Shown here: positions 41,112-50,411 of the stretch, in pieces
Numbering within the stretch: position 1 is the stretch's first letter
How the letters are laid out: every line of letters starts with the position of its first letter
Origin: Streptomyces sp. NBC_00193
GTDB lineage: Bacteria > Actinomycetota > Actinomycetes > Streptomycetales > Streptomycetaceae
Assembly (NCBI RefSeq): GCF_026342735.1
Contig: NZ_JAPEMM010000002.1
Location: 248,001 to 312,000, forward strand
DNA: 64,000 nucleotides
Direction: 5' to 3'
Made by a program: the position numbers and the translations under genes
Notes under the pieces: model-generated
Databases searched by the model: none
The model's input: only the letters and a program-made list of their open reading frames with translations
Told to the model about the DNA's origin: nothing

Positions 41112-42173
41112 TCAGGCCAGCGGGCCGAGCACCTCCTGGGATTCGATGAGTCCCTGGTCGCTCGGGGGCTTCCCGTCGCCGAAGACGCGTACCGCCTGGC
41201 GCGCCCTGAACTCGGCGTGCGCCTCGGCGGGCTTCGCGTAGCCGTGCCGGGTGCGGGCCTGTTCGGGGGTGAGGACCTCCTTGGTGCGGGGAGGGACGCC
41301 GAGCTTGACGGGCGCGACCACCTTGACCGTGGAGGGGGAGAGCATCCCCAGCAGGAACAGTTCGACCCGGGGGCTGAGGTGGGCGAGCGCGAAGGAGATC
41401 CGCATGACCGGGACGACGAGCACGTCCAGGAGGCGTGACTGCCGGATCTGCGCCATCTCCCGCATCCAGCGAGGCATGGTGGCGATGGTGGCGATCCGGT
41501 GCGTCCGCGCCACGACCATCCGGGCGGGCTTCATCCACCACGCGGTCGGCGGGAGGACGAGGTCGGTGTCGAGGAGGTGGTTCATGGCCTGCCGGGCGAT
41601 CGGGCTGGCCTCCAGCTGCGGGCGCATGCGCTCGAAGTACGCCCGGATGCCCGCCCGGTCGCGCGGGACGTCGTCGGGCGAGCAGGTCTGGAACTCCGCG
41701 GCGAGCGCGCAGGACTCCCAGTACTCCTTCTCCTCCTCGGCGGTGAGCTTGCCGGGCCCGTACTTCTCGTAGGCGTAGAGGATCGAGTGCCAGCCGGTGA
41801 GCTGTATCCACAGCTGCGAGGCGGGGTCGTTGGCGTCGTAGGTCCCCTCTCCGTAGGGCAGGTGACCGATGGCCTTCGAGTGGACCTTGACCAGGACGTC
41901 CGCCGCCTTGCACACCTGGTCCGAGCCGGCGAAGGCCACCATGGCGAAGTAGCGCAGCGTGCGGTCGTAGCGGGTGCGGGTGCGGTCGTAGATGCCCTGG
42001 GTGCCGTGGACCGCGGCTACCAGCGGCGGGTCGAGCTCCTCCACGACCACGGAGCGCTGGAAGCCCACCGTGGGCGCCGTCGGATAGCTCCACACCTTCC
42101 AGACCACCGATCCGGGACCGAAGAACCCGTAGTCCGCGTGCGGTTCGACCTCTTTGCCGTTCAGTCGGGCCAT
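41112..42173 (-). CDS. MpaB-type oxygenase (DUF2236 family)
   Basis: This 353-residue protein is the second DUF2236/MpaB member here. It has the family pattern RYDRTLRYFAMVAFAGSD, VHSKAIGHLPYGEG, WIQLTGWHSILYAYEKYG, and a membrane-active C-terminal helical part (LLDVLVVPVMRISFALAHL). Such enzymes are linked to oxidation of hydrophobic substrates. It is divergently arranged with a TetR gene; the 99-base gap has two TetR-like operators, so it is almost certainly under that regulator. Confidence 0.85.
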   Translation of the reverse strand: MARLNGKEVEPHADYGFFGPGSVVWKVWSYPTAPTVGFQRSVVVEELDPPLVAAVHGTQGIYDRTRTRYDRTLRYFAMVAFAGSDQVCKAADVLVKVHSKAIGHLPYGEGTYDANDPASQLWIQLTGWHSILYAYEKYGPGKLTAEEEKEYWESCALAAEFQTCSPDDVPRDRAGIRAYFERMRPQLEASPIARQAMNHLLDTDLVLPPTAWWMKPARMVVARTHRIATIATMPRWMREMAQIRQSRLLDVLVVPVMRISFALAHLSPRVELFLLGMLSPSTVKVVAPVKLGVPPRTKEVLTPEQARTRHGYAKPAEAHAEFRARQAVRVFGDGKPPSDQGLIESQEVLGPLA

Positions 42174-42223
42174 CTGGCCGCTCCCTCTGTGTTCCTGGCA
42201 GCGGGTGCGTACCGCTCCCCCAA

Positions 42224-42262
42224 TAAGACAGGACTGTCTTAAATTAAGACACGACTGTCGTA
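42224..42262 (+). promoter_or_regulatory. tandem TetR operators between MpaB oxygenase and TetR genes
   Basis: A perfect palindrome TAAGACAG-GA-CTGTCTTA (42224-42241) and an imperfect copy TAAGACAC-GA-CTGTCGTA (42245-42262) have centres 21 bp apart, two helical turns, so two dimers could bind one DNA face. Confidence 0.75.
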
Positions 42263-42272
42263 AGATGCCAAG

Positions 42273-42911
42273 GTGTCGACACCGACGTCTCCCACCGACA
42301 GGCCGCGCAGGCGGCGCCCCTACGCTCCGCGCGTCCCGATCGCCGAACGCCGCGAGCAACTGCTCGACGCGGCCCTCGCCGTGATCGTGAGCGACGGCTA
42401 CGGCCGGGTGTCGATCGACGCGATCGCCAAGCGCGCGCAGGTCGCCCGCTCCGTGGTCTACGGGGCCTTCGAGGACCTCGACGACCTGCTGCTCACCCTC
42501 CTCGACCGGCAGCAGGAGCGCGCGTTCACCCGCCTGCTCGCGAGCGTTCCCGACGCCCTGCGCACCCGCGACCCGGTCGACTTCGCCTGCGAGGCGGTGC
42601 ACCGGATGGCGGCCATGCTGCGCGAGGACCCGGACACCTGGCGCCTGATCCTGCTGACTCCGGCGACCACTCCCCCGGCCGTCCACGCACGCATCGAAGC
42701 CGACCGGGAGCGGTTCCGGCGCCGGGTCGCCGCATGGATCGGGTCCGCGCCGGCCACGGCAGGGCCCGCACCGGACCCCGAGGTCCTCGCCCACGCACTG
42801 GTCGCCTGCGCGGAACACTTCGCGCGCCTCGCGCTGACCTCCGCCGACGCGATCGACGCCACCCGGCTCGCCGGCCAACTGCGGCTCCTGCTCGGCGGCA
42901 TCTGGTCCTAA
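42273..42911 (+). CDS. TetR-family regulator of the MpaB divergon
   Basis: This 212-residue regulator has a basic N-terminus, a TetR helix-turn-helix (RVSIDAIAKRAQVARSVVYGAFEDLDDLLLTLL) and a helical ligand domain. The GTG start lies six bases after TAAGAT, fitting a leaderless transcript whose -10 overlaps the second operator, a direct route to autorepression. It should also control the divergent MpaB oxygenase gene. Confidence 0.92.
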   Translation: MSTPTSPTDRPRRRRPYAPRVPIAERREQLLDAALAVIVSDGYGRVSIDAIAKRAQVARSVVYGAFEDLDDLLLTLLDRQQERAFTRLLASVPDALRTRDPVDFACEAVHRMAAMLREDPDTWRLILLTPATTPPAVHARIEADRERFRRRVAAWIGSAPATAGPAPDPEVLAHALVACAEHFARLALTSADAIDATRLAGQLRLLLGGIWS

Positions 42912-43005
42912 CCCGGTATCGGCCCTGCCGCCACGCCCGGTGCCCCGGTCCGCGCCGGATCGGCCGTAGCCGTCCCATACTGGGCAGGCGCGCGGGAACC
43001 TGGCC

Positions 43006-44565
43006 GTGCGATCCGCCGACCGTCCCGGGACCAGGCCCGCAGCCCGCCCCCACCCCGCGTTCCGGGGGTGCTCGACCCGTCGGGAGCAGGAGTCGACTCC
43101 GCAACTGCGGCTTTCGCCCGAAGGCCCGCCTCCGCCCCGCAGGCGCTACGTCGTCGCGGCCGTGGGGTGCGCCGCGGGGATGGTCGGCCTGGACCAGACC
43201 GTCGTCGCGGTCGCCCTCGATCCGATGGCGCGCAGCCTCGGGCTCACCACCTTCATGATGCACGGCGTGGTGCTCGTCTACGTCCTCGCACTGGCCGCGT
43301 TCGTACCGGTCGGGGGCATGCTGGCCCGCAGGATCGGCCGGCTGACCACCTTCCGGGCCGGCGCCGCCCTCTTCGCCGTAGCGTCGGGGCTCTGTGCGCT
43401 CGCCCCGCCGGGCGACGCCGCCGAGCCGTACCTGATCGCGGTCAGGGCCGTGCAGGGCGTCGGTGGCGCGCTGATGATGCCGGTGGCCACGTCCGTGATC
43501 ACGGACGTGTACGAGGAACGGTCCCGGGGCAGGGCCCTGGCCGTCTACGCCGGTCTGGCACAGCTCTTCCTCGTCCTCGGGCCGCTCGTGGGCGCGGTCC
43601 TCACGCAACTCTTCGGCTGGCGCTCCGTCTTCCTCGTCAACCTGCCCGTCGGCGCCGCGTGCCTGTGGATGATGTCGCGGGCGCGGCTGGGCAACCGGGC
43701 GGAGGGCGGCTCGCTGACCGTGGTGCAGCCCCTCGTGGTGATCTTCTCCCTGGTGGTGCTCATCCTCGGGCTCTACCAGTGCGGTGTCTGGGGGTTCACC
43801 GACGTCAGGACGCTCACCGCGCTCACGATCGGCGCCGGGGCGATGGTCGTGGCGGTGCGGCTCATCCTGAGGTCCCGCCGGCCCCTCCTCGACCTGCGGC
43901 TCCTGGGCATCCGCCCGTACGCCGCGGCCGTGGCGCTCACCTTCCTGGTGCAGGGACCCCAGCTGATCGTGCTGGTGCACGGCACGGTCTACCTGCGCCA
44001 GAGCATGGGCTTCTCGCTCCTCGCCACCGGGACCGCCCTGCTTCCCCTGGTCGCGGCCTCCGCGGCGGGAACCTTCCTCTCCGGGTACCTGCTGGACCGC
44101 TACCGCTCGGTCCGGGTGCCCGTCCTGTTCGGCCTGACGGCGGCCACCGTGGGCGCGGTGGCCTGGACGGCCGTCCTGCCGTCGCTCGCGTACCCGTGGC
44201 AGGTCCCCGCGATGCTGCTCGCGGGGGTCGGGATGGGCCTGCCGGTCCCCGCCCTGAGCGCCGAGCTCATGCGCGTGGTTCCGCCGGACAAGAGGGCGGA
44301 CGCCTCCGTCCTGCGCCAGAGCATCCGGCAACTGGGCGGAGCGGTCGGGCTCGCGGCGGCGGGGGCCGTCGCGCTGGCGGTGAACGAGAACTCAGCCGAC
44401 GAGGCCGGCGTGATCACCGTCGCCGCGACCTCGGCGTCCTTCATGGTCGCGAGCTGCGTCCTGGTCCTCGCCCTGCCGCTGGCGGCCCTCACCCTGCCGC
44501 GCAGGGCGGCCCGTACGGGCGGGCACCGGAACGCGGACGGGCGGCCCGGCCCGCCGTCCCCGTAG
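43006..44565 (+). CDS. MFS drug exporter, DHA2 (14-TM) type
   Basis: This 519-residue transporter has a basic cytoplasmic tail of about 46 residues, then about 14 hydrophobic segments. The DHA2 motif D1-like GMVGLDQTVVAVALDPMARSLG is near TM1, with ARRIGRLTTFRAG (motif A) and AVRAVQGVGGALMMPVATSVI. It is complete, in contrast to the two damaged MFS genes at 51.4 and 56.8 kb. GTG 43006 is the first in-frame start without a strong site; a later start is possible. It converges with the GH13 gene. Substrate unknown. Confidence 0.88.
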   Translation: MRSADRPGTRPAARPHPAFRGCSTRREQESTPQLRLSPEGPPPPRRRYVVAAVGCAAGMVGLDQTVVAVALDPMARSLGLTTFMMHGVVLVYVLALAAFVPVGGMLARRIGRLTTFRAGAALFAVASGLCALAPPGDAAEPYLIAVRAVQGVGGALMMPVATSVITDVYEERSRGRALAVYAGLAQLFLVLGPLVGAVLTQLFGWRSVFLVNLPVGAACLWMMSRARLGNRAEGGSLTVVQPLVVIFSLVVLILGLYQCGVWGFTDVRTLTALTIGAGAMVVAVRLILRSRRPLLDLRLLGIRPYAAAVALTFLVQGPQLIVLVHGTVYLRQSMGFSLLATGTALLPLVAASAAGTFLSGYLLDRYRSVRVPVLFGLTAATVGAVAWTAVLPSLAYPWQVPAMLLAGVGMGLPVPALSAELMRVVPPDKRADASVLRQSIRQLGGAVGLAAAGAVALAVNENSADEAGVITVAATSASFMVASCVLVLALPLAALTLPRRAARTGGHRNADGRPGPPSP

Positions 44566-44594
44566 CGGCGCAACGAGCCGCCACGGCCGCTCCT

Positions 44595-46235
44595 TCAGCG
44601 CAGCCAGACCGCGGTGTCCCGGGGCAGGGTGCCGTTCTCCACGGGGCCGCTCGCGATCAGGACTTCGGTGTGCTGCGGCAGCGGAACCGGGCCGTCCGCG
44701 AGGTTCACCAGGCAGCGCACGGAGGACCCGGCCGCGGTGCGGGCGAAGGCCAGTACGCCCGGCCGGGCGGGCAGCCAGGTGAATCCGCCGTCGAGCAGGG
44801 CCGGTCGGGCGGACCGCAGTGCCAGTGCCCGGCGGTAGAAGCCGAGCATCGAGTCCGGGTCCGCACTCTGCTCGCGCACGCTCCGGGCGGCCCACTCGGC
44901 CGGCCGGGGCAGCCAGCTCCTCGCGTCCGGCGCCTCGTCCCCCCACGGGAGGGATACCCGGCAGCCGTCCCGGCCGAGGTCCTCGCCTCCGCTCTGGAAG
45001 AAGGCCGGGTCCTGGCGGAGCGCCGGCGGGATGTCCTCGACCTCCTCGAGGCCCAGCTCGTCGCCCTGGTAGACGTAGACGCAGCCCGGCAGGGCCATCG
45101 TCAGCAGGGCCGCGGCCCGGGCCCGGCGCCGCCCGAGGCCGAGGTCGGCGGGGACGCCGTGCACGCGGCGGCCGTCGAGCGCGTACGAGGTGTCGGGGCG
45201 GCCGTAGCGGGTGACGTGGCGGGTGGTGTCGTGGTTCGAGAGGACCCAGGTGGCGGCGGCGCCGACCGGCGCGTGCTCGGCGCGGGTGGAATCGATGACC
45301 GTGCGCAGCGCGGTCGCGTCCCAGGGGCTCTGGAGGAAGGGGAAGTTGAAGGCCGTGTGCAGTTCGTCGGGGCGCAGGTAGCGGGCGAAGCGCTCCGGGT
45401 CGGAGGTCCACACCTCGCCCACGAAGACCGGTTCGTGGGCGTAGGAGTCGAGGACCTTGTGCCAGGCGCGGTAGATGTCGTGGACGCCGTCCTGGTCGGC
45501 CCAGGGAAGGCTGGACCCGCCTTCGTGGTCGGGTAGTTCCGGGTCCTTGACGAGGTTGTCGGCGACGTCGATGCGGAAGCCGTCCACGCCCCGGTCGAGC
45601 CAGAACCGCAGGATCGACTCGAACTCCGCGCGGACCTCGGGGTTTTCCCAGTTGAAGTCGGGCTGTTCGGGAGCGAACCGGTGGAGGTACCACTCGCCGG
45701 GCGTGCCGTCGGCCTCGGTCACCTGCCGCCAGCCGGGGCCGCCGAAGGCGGACTGCCAGTTGTTGGGCGGCAGTTCGCCGTGCTCGCCGCGACCGGGGCG
45801 GAACCAGAAGCGCGCGCGTTCGGGCGAGCCGGGGCCGGCCTCGACAGCCGCGCGGAACCAGGGGTGCCGGTCGGAGCAGTGGTTGGGCACGATGTCGACG
45901 ATGACCCGGATGCCCGCGTCGTGCGCCTCGGACAGCAGCGCCTCGGCCTCTTCCAGGGTGCCGAACATCGGGTCGATGTCCCGGTAGTCGGCGATGTCGT
46001 ACCCGCCGTCGGCCATCGGGGACGGGTACCACGGGCTGATCCACACCGCGTCCACGCCGAGCCGGCGCAGGTAGGGAAGGCGCGCACGGATCCCGGCCAG
46101 GTCACCGATCCCGTCGCCGTTCCCGTCCGCGAAACTGCGCGGATAGATCTGGTAGATCGCGGCACTCCGCCACCAGCCGGAGGGTGCCGGGGAACGGGGT
46201 GCGGTAGCCGCGGGGAAGGCCTCGGGGGTCGCCAT
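44595..46235 (-). CDS. GH13 alpha-glucosidase / oligo-glucosidase
   Basis: This 546-residue cytoplasmic enzyme has all GH13 conserved regions: DIVPNH, GFRIDVADN with nucleophile D223, GEVW with acid/base E274, and SNHD with D336, in an (beta/alpha)8 barrel, plus a short beta C-domain. It hydrolyses alpha-1,4 or alpha-1,6 glucosides from short oligosaccharides; QIYPRSFADGNGDGIGDL is the opening typical of this subfamily. No ABC sugar transporter or LacI regulator is adjacent, unlike the usual maltose clusters. No ribosome site is visible before ATG 46235. Confidence 0.93.
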   Translation of the reverse strand: MATPEAFPAATAPRSPAPSGWWRSAAIYQIYPRSFADGNGDGIGDLAGIRARLPYLRRLGVDAVWISPWYPSPMADGGYDIADYRDIDPMFGTLEEAEALLSEAHDAGIRVIVDIVPNHCSDRHPWFRAAVEAGPGSPERARFWFRPGRGEHGELPPNNWQSAFGGPGWRQVTEADGTPGEWYLHRFAPEQPDFNWENPEVRAEFESILRFWLDRGVDGFRIDVADNLVKDPELPDHEGGSSLPWADQDGVHDIYRAWHKVLDSYAHEPVFVGEVWTSDPERFARYLRPDELHTAFNFPFLQSPWDATALRTVIDSTRAEHAPVGAAATWVLSNHDTTRHVTRYGRPDTSYALDGRRVHGVPADLGLGRRRARAAALLTMALPGCVYVYQGDELGLEEVEDIPPALRQDPAFFQSGGEDLGRDGCRVSLPWGDEAPDARSWLPRPAEWAARSVREQSADPDSMLGFYRRALALRSARPALLDGGFTWLPARPGVLAFARTAAGSSVRCLVNLADGPVPLPQHTEVLIASGPVENGTLPRDTAVWLR

Positions 46236-46244
46236 GCGGCGAAT

Positions 46245-47219
46245 CTAGCGGGCCGGGGCAGTCCGGGAGCGGAAAGTGCGACGGTAGGCGTCCGGCGGGA
46301 CGCCCACCGTGCGGGCGAAGTGGCGGCGCAGGGTGGTGGCGGTGCCCATGCCGGTGGCCGTCGCGATGGTGTCGACGGTGTCGCCGGTGGTCTCCAGCAG
46401 TTCCTGCGCGCGGCGGATGCGCTGGGTGAGCAGCCACTGCAACGGGGTGGTGCCGGTCACCGATTTGAAGTGGCGGCCCAGGTGACGTGAGCTCATCCGG
46501 GCCCGGCGGGCCAGGTCTTCCACGGTGAGCGGCTCGTCGAGGCGTTGCAGCGCCCAGGGGAAGAGGTCGGCGAGCGGGTGGTTGCCGGGGGCGGGCACGG
46601 GGGTGGTGACGAACTGGGACTGGCCGCCGTCGCGGTGCGGCGCCACGACCAGGCGGCGGGCGATCTTGTTGGCGACGGCGGAGCCGTGGTCGAGGCGCAC
46701 CAGGTGCAGGCACAGGTCCATGGCGGCGGCCTTGCCGGCGGAGGTCAGCACGCTGCCGTTGTCCACGTAGAGGACATCGGGGTCCACGGTGACGAGGGGG
46801 TGGCGCCTGGCCAGTTCGTCGGTGTGCCCCCAGTGCGTGGTCGCGCGTTTGCCGTCCAGCAGGCCGGCGGCGGCCAGGACGAAGGCGCCCGTACAGAGGG
46901 AGGCCACGCGCGCGCCGGCTCGGTGGGCCGCGCGCACCGCGTCGATCAGCTCGGCCGGCGGGTCCCGGTCGACGTCGGCCCAGCCGGGGACGATCACGGT
47001 GTCCGCTCGCGCGAGGTGGTCGAGTCCGTGGTCGGGTTCCAGGCTGAAGCGGTCGATCCGTACGGCGCCCGGTCCGCAGAGCGAGAACTCGTACCAGGGG
47101 TCCACGAGGTGGGTCAGGTCGGAGCCGAAGACCTCGCAGGCCAGGGACAACTCGAAGTGCAGCATGCCGTCGGTGACGGCCAGCGCGACGGTGGTCATGT
47201 CCGGAAGTGTACGGGTCAT
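46245..47219 (-). CDS. GlxA-family regulator (DJ-1/PfpI domain plus AraC helix-turn-helix)
   Basis: This 324-residue regulator has an N-terminal DJ-1/PfpI-like domain (about residues 8-190; ASLCTGAFVLAAAGLLDGKRATTHW contains the Cys-elbow position). A C-terminal AraC-type double helix-turn-helix follows (about 215-318; LTVEDLARRARMSSRHLGRHFKSVTGTTPLQWL). ATG 47219 or ATG 47198 could be used. It diverges from the saccharopine-dehydrogenase-like gene and may regulate it. The ligand is unknown. Confidence 0.92.
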   Translation of the reverse strand: MTRTLPDMTTVALAVTDGMLHFELSLACEVFGSDLTHLVDPWYEFSLCGPGAVRIDRFSLEPDHGLDHLARADTVIVPGWADVDRDPPAELIDAVRAAHRAGARVASLCTGAFVLAAAGLLDGKRATTHWGHTDELARRHPLVTVDPDVLYVDNGSVLTSAGKAAAMDLCLHLVRLDHGSAVANKIARRLVVAPHRDGGQSQFVTTPVPAPGNHPLADLFPWALQRLDEPLTVEDLARRARMSSRHLGRHFKSVTGTTPLQWLLTQRIRRAQELLETTGDTVDTIATATGMGTATTLRRHFARTVGVPPDAYRRTFRSRTAPAR

Positions 47220-47341
47220 GTCGTTCCGGACAGTGGTGTGCGGTCGGAGTTCCGCGACAGGATGTTCATGACAGAGCGCGGCGGGCCCCGAAGGCCCGCG
47301 GCGGGTCATCCGGGTACGGGCGAACGACGGGGAGCGGGACC

Positions 47342-48370
47342 ATGGGATCAGGCCAGACGGTGGCGGTGTTCGGGGCGTACGGGCACACCGGGCGGTTCGT
47401 GGTGGCGGAGCTGGTGGAGCGCGGGTTCGTGCCGGTGCTCTCGGGCCGCGACGGCGAGAAGCTGAAGGCGCTGGCGTACGAGACCGGCCTGGAGGCCCGG
47501 CCTGCGACGGTGGGCGACCCTGACGCGCTGGACCGGGCGCTGGCCGGCACGGCGGCCGTGATCAACGCCGCGGGACCCTTCGCCTCGACGACCGGCCCCG
47601 TGATCGAGGCGGCCCTGCGGGCCGGGATCCCCTACCTGGACGTGGCCGCCGAGCTCGAGGCCAACATCGACACCTTCGCGCACTTCGCCGACCGGGCGCG
47701 GGAGGCCGGTGCGGTGATCGTGCCCGCGATGGCCTTCTTCGGCGGCCTGGGCGACCTGCTGGCCACCGCGGCGATGGGCGACTGGACGGAGGCCGAGGAG
47801 GCGCACATCGCGTACGCCCTGAGCAGCTGGCACCCCACCGCCGGAACCAGGCTGTCGGGCGCGGTCTCGCGGGAGCGGCGCGGTGAGCGGCGGATGCGGT
47901 ACGCGGGCGGGCAGTGGGAGTACCGCACCGACGCCGCGCCGACCCTCGAATGGCGGTTCCCCGAGCCGATGGGTGCCCGGCAGGTGATCGGGGAGTTCAC
48001 GATGGCCGACGTGGTGACCGTGCCCAGCCACCTGTCGATCCCGGACGTGACCACCTACATGACGGTCGAGGCGGTCCGCGACATCGCGGCCCCCGGCACG
48101 CCGGCGCCGACGGCGACCGACGGCAGCGGACGGTCCGACCAGACCTTCCTCGTCGACGCGGTCGTCCGCTCGGGCGGCGCCGAACGCCGCGCCGTGGCCC
48201 GCGGGCAGGACATCTACGCCGTCACGGCCCCCCTCGTCGTGGAGGCCCTGGACCGGGTCCTGACCGGCCGCACCCGCACGGTCGGCGTCGCCTCCGCCGG
48301 CGAGATCTTCGACGCGCCCGACTTCCTGCGCGCCCTGGCCCCGCACATCACCCTGGAGCTGCTCCCGTAG
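47342..48370 (+). CDS. saccharopine dehydrogenase-like NAD(P)-binding protein
   Basis: This 342-residue protein has an N-terminal Rossmann motif AVFGAYGHTGRFVVAEL and VINAAGPFASTTGPVIEAALRAGIPYLDVAAE, typical of the saccharopine-dehydrogenase / trans-acting enoyl-reductase superfamily. No membrane anchor is seen. ATG 47342 is preferred over a 45-codon Arg-rich extension. It is divergent from the GlxA-type regulator, its likely controller. The reaction and substrate are not predictable. Confidence 0.88.
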   Translation: MGSGQTVAVFGAYGHTGRFVVAELVERGFVPVLSGRDGEKLKALAYETGLEARPATVGDPDALDRALAGTAAVINAAGPFASTTGPVIEAALRAGIPYLDVAAELEANIDTFAHFADRAREAGAVIVPAMAFFGGLGDLLATAAMGDWTEAEEAHIAYALSSWHPTAGTRLSGAVSRERRGERRMRYAGGQWEYRTDAAPTLEWRFPEPMGARQVIGEFTMADVVTVPSHLSIPDVTTYMTVEAVRDIAAPGTPAPTATDGSGRSDQTFLVDAVVRSGGAERRAVARGQDIYAVTAPLVVEALDRVLTGRTRTVGVASAGEIFDAPDFLRALAPHITLELLP

Positions 48371-48481
48371 GGCAGGAGAATGTGACGTCTTGCGAACGGA
48401 CGGGGCCGGGGGCACCCACGGATGGTCGAGGTGATCGACAATGGGTCGGCGCCCTGCCTGCACGGTTGAGAGGACCCCCTG

Positions 48482-49093
48482 ATGACCACACCGCGGGACT
48501 TGTTGATCATTGCCATGGACCCGGAGTCCGGTCGGGCCGTCGAACAGGGTGACCTGTCGCTCGCGCTCGCGGGGGCCGAGGTGGTCGACCTCCTCGCCGC
48601 CCGGGCCATCGGGCTGGACGGCGATCACATCGTGCCCGCCGAGCGGGCGGCGCCGGGTGACCCCCTGTTGGACGCGGCGGCGGCGTCTCTCGTCCGCGAG
48701 GAGCCCTACGAGTCCGTCACCGACTGGCTGTGGCGCAGGGGGCTCGGGCTGTCCGCGAGCTATCAGGCCGTACTCGAAGAGGAAGGACAGCTCGTGCGCC
48801 GGCGCCGCCGCGGGTTCTCCCTCCGTGCCGGTGAGCTGGTGCCGGCCGATTCGGCTGCCCGGCGGCAGGCCGAGGAGCGGTGGCGGTCGAAGGAACCCGT
48901 GCTCGTCCTCCTGGCGGAGGCGCTCGAGGGCGGCGGCGACCGGGGCGCGGACGCTCCGGACGTGGCCGACGACGCCGTCGCGACGGTGCTGGCCGCCGTC
49001 AACGACGCGTTGGTGGAGCTGGCGGGCGTACGGCAACGCCGGGCCATCGAGAATGCGGCCTTCGACAACATCTGGCGCGGCAGCGGCGGTTGA
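48482..49093 (+). CDS. GPP34 (GOLPH3-like) phosphoprotein
   Basis: This 203-residue helical protein matches the actinobacterial GPP34 family (RDLLIIAMDPESGR, LALAGAEVVDLLAARAI, VLEEEGQLVRRRRRGFSLRAGEL, AVNDALVELAGVRQRRAIE). Eukaryotic members bind PI4P on Golgi membranes; bacterial ones are uncharacterised, and several associate with membranes. AGAGGACC precedes ATG 48482. It converges on the terpene synthase gene with a 4-base gap. Confidence 0.85.
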   Translation: MTTPRDLLIIAMDPESGRAVEQGDLSLALAGAEVVDLLAARAIGLDGDHIVPAERAAPGDPLLDAAAASLVREEPYESVTDWLWRRGLGLSASYQAVLEEEGQLVRRRRRGFSLRAGELVPADSAARRQAEERWRSKEPVLVLLAEALEGGGDRGADAPDVADDAVATVLAAVNDALVELAGVRQRRAIENAAFDNIWRGSGG

Positions 49094-49097
49094 GGAC

Positions 49098-50234
49098 TCA
49101 GGGAGACGCCGGCGGGGCGCCGTCGACGGCCCACCACCACGCGATCGAAGCGATCGGCGGGGGTGCGAGGGAGGCGTCGTGGGGTGAGAGCGGGATGTCG
49201 TCCACCGGGCCGTACGCGACTGCGGCCCCTCGGGGCTGGTGGTGGTCGCCGTCCGGCTGCCCGGGGTGGTAGCGGGAGGTCGCCGCGCACCAGTCCCGTA
49301 CGCCGCGGACGTACTGGGTGAGCACGTCCAGGTACCGCTGGACCCGCGGGTCCGCCGGGGCCTTCCCGGTCTGCTCCCCCAGGTCCAGGAACCGGCGCGT
49401 GATCGAGTCCCGGAGCGCGGAGGCGGCGTGCAGGCCCTGCCCGCCTCCGGGTCCGTGCGGGCCGTCCAGGAGGGCGATCAAGTTGCCGCTGCGGCTGCCG
49501 CGTCGGCTCTCCTTCGCGAAGGAGTGGATGTCGGTGTCGACCACGACGATGCCCGCCGCCATCTCGGTCAGCGCGCGGATCCGCGGGTCCTCCCACAGCG
49601 GTGCGGGCAGCCCGGCCCCGACCGCGTCCAGGAGCACGGGTACGGCCAGGGCCGCTCCGGAGTGCAGGCGGGTGAGCAGGTAGTCGCTCACGTCCTGCGG
49701 ACTTCCCGGCGCCGTCGGGGCAGCGCCGGTGCCGGCCTCGGCGAGGAAGTAACCCCGCATCGCGTCGATCCATCTCCTGACCTGTACCGGGGTCGCGATC
49801 GCCGCCACGCGGAGCCGGATGTCGCGCAGTGCCAGGCCGAAGGGGTCCTCGCCGAGGGGAACCCCGGGGGCCTCGATCGTCCGCTGGAGGCGCGCGACCA
49901 TCGTGAGCATCTCCGTCGGGGTGAGGCTCGGGAAGTCCTCGTCGCAGTGGTCGTCGAAGGCGAACACCCACACGGCGAAGTCGCTGAGCAACTGGGCCGC
50001 GAACGGGTCGGCGTAGGGGGCGATCCTCACCGCGATCCGGTTCAGCCCCGCGGTCATCCGCGCGCTGCGCTCCGGCCCCCCGCCCAGGCCGAACCGGCCC
50101 ATGAACTCCGCCGAGCGTGCGTCGAAATCGGCCCCGCCCGGGCAAGGCGCCTTCGGACGGGGCAGGCGTTCCGGCGGGGCGTGTCCGCCACGGCCGTCGG
50201 TGTGGTCGGCCTCGTGCGTCCGCGTTCCTGGCAT
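49098..50234 (-). CDS. class I terpene synthase family protein
   Basis: This 378-residue cyclase-fold protein has the Mg-binding aspartate motif D94-D-H-C-D98-E on helix D (FAFDDHCDEDF). An NSE-like motif T234-D-I-H-S238-F-A-K-E242 has Thr in the place of the usual Asn, and the C-terminal Arg-Tyr pair is in TSRYHP. The N-terminal 33 residues are disordered and Pro-rich. No prenyl transferase, P450 or methyltransferase is adjacent, so it is a stand-alone sesqui- or diterpene-type gene. The NSE change could weaken the third metal site. Confidence 0.88.
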   Translation of the reverse strand: MPGTRTHEADHTDGRGGHAPPERLPRPKAPCPGGADFDARSAEFMGRFGLGGGPERSARMTAGLNRIAVRIAPYADPFAAQLLSDFAVWVFAFDDHCDEDFPSLTPTEMLTMVARLQRTIEAPGVPLGEDPFGLALRDIRLRVAAIATPVQVRRWIDAMRGYFLAEAGTGAAPTAPGSPQDVSDYLLTRLHSGAALAVPVLLDAVGAGLPAPLWEDPRIRALTEMAAGIVVVDTDIHSFAKESRRGSRSGNLIALLDGPHGPGGGQGLHAASALRDSITRRFLDLGEQTGKAPADPRVQRYLDVLTQYVRGVRDWCAATSRYHPGQPDGDHHQPRGAAVAYGPVDDIPLSPHDASLAPPPIASIAWWWAVDGAPPASP

Positions 50235-50411
50235 GCGTCGTGCTCCCGGGTGGCGGTGTCTGGCGGAGCGGGCGCTCGGTCGCGGCCCATCTCATTGAAC
50301 GCAGAACGTTTTCCGGGCCACAACGGGCTACCGGGAGCACGCGCGGGGCGCCCGGAGCGCACCACGCGCCGCCCGTGCCTAGGCTGGAAGGGTTCACTGC
50401 GAGGTGAGGCC

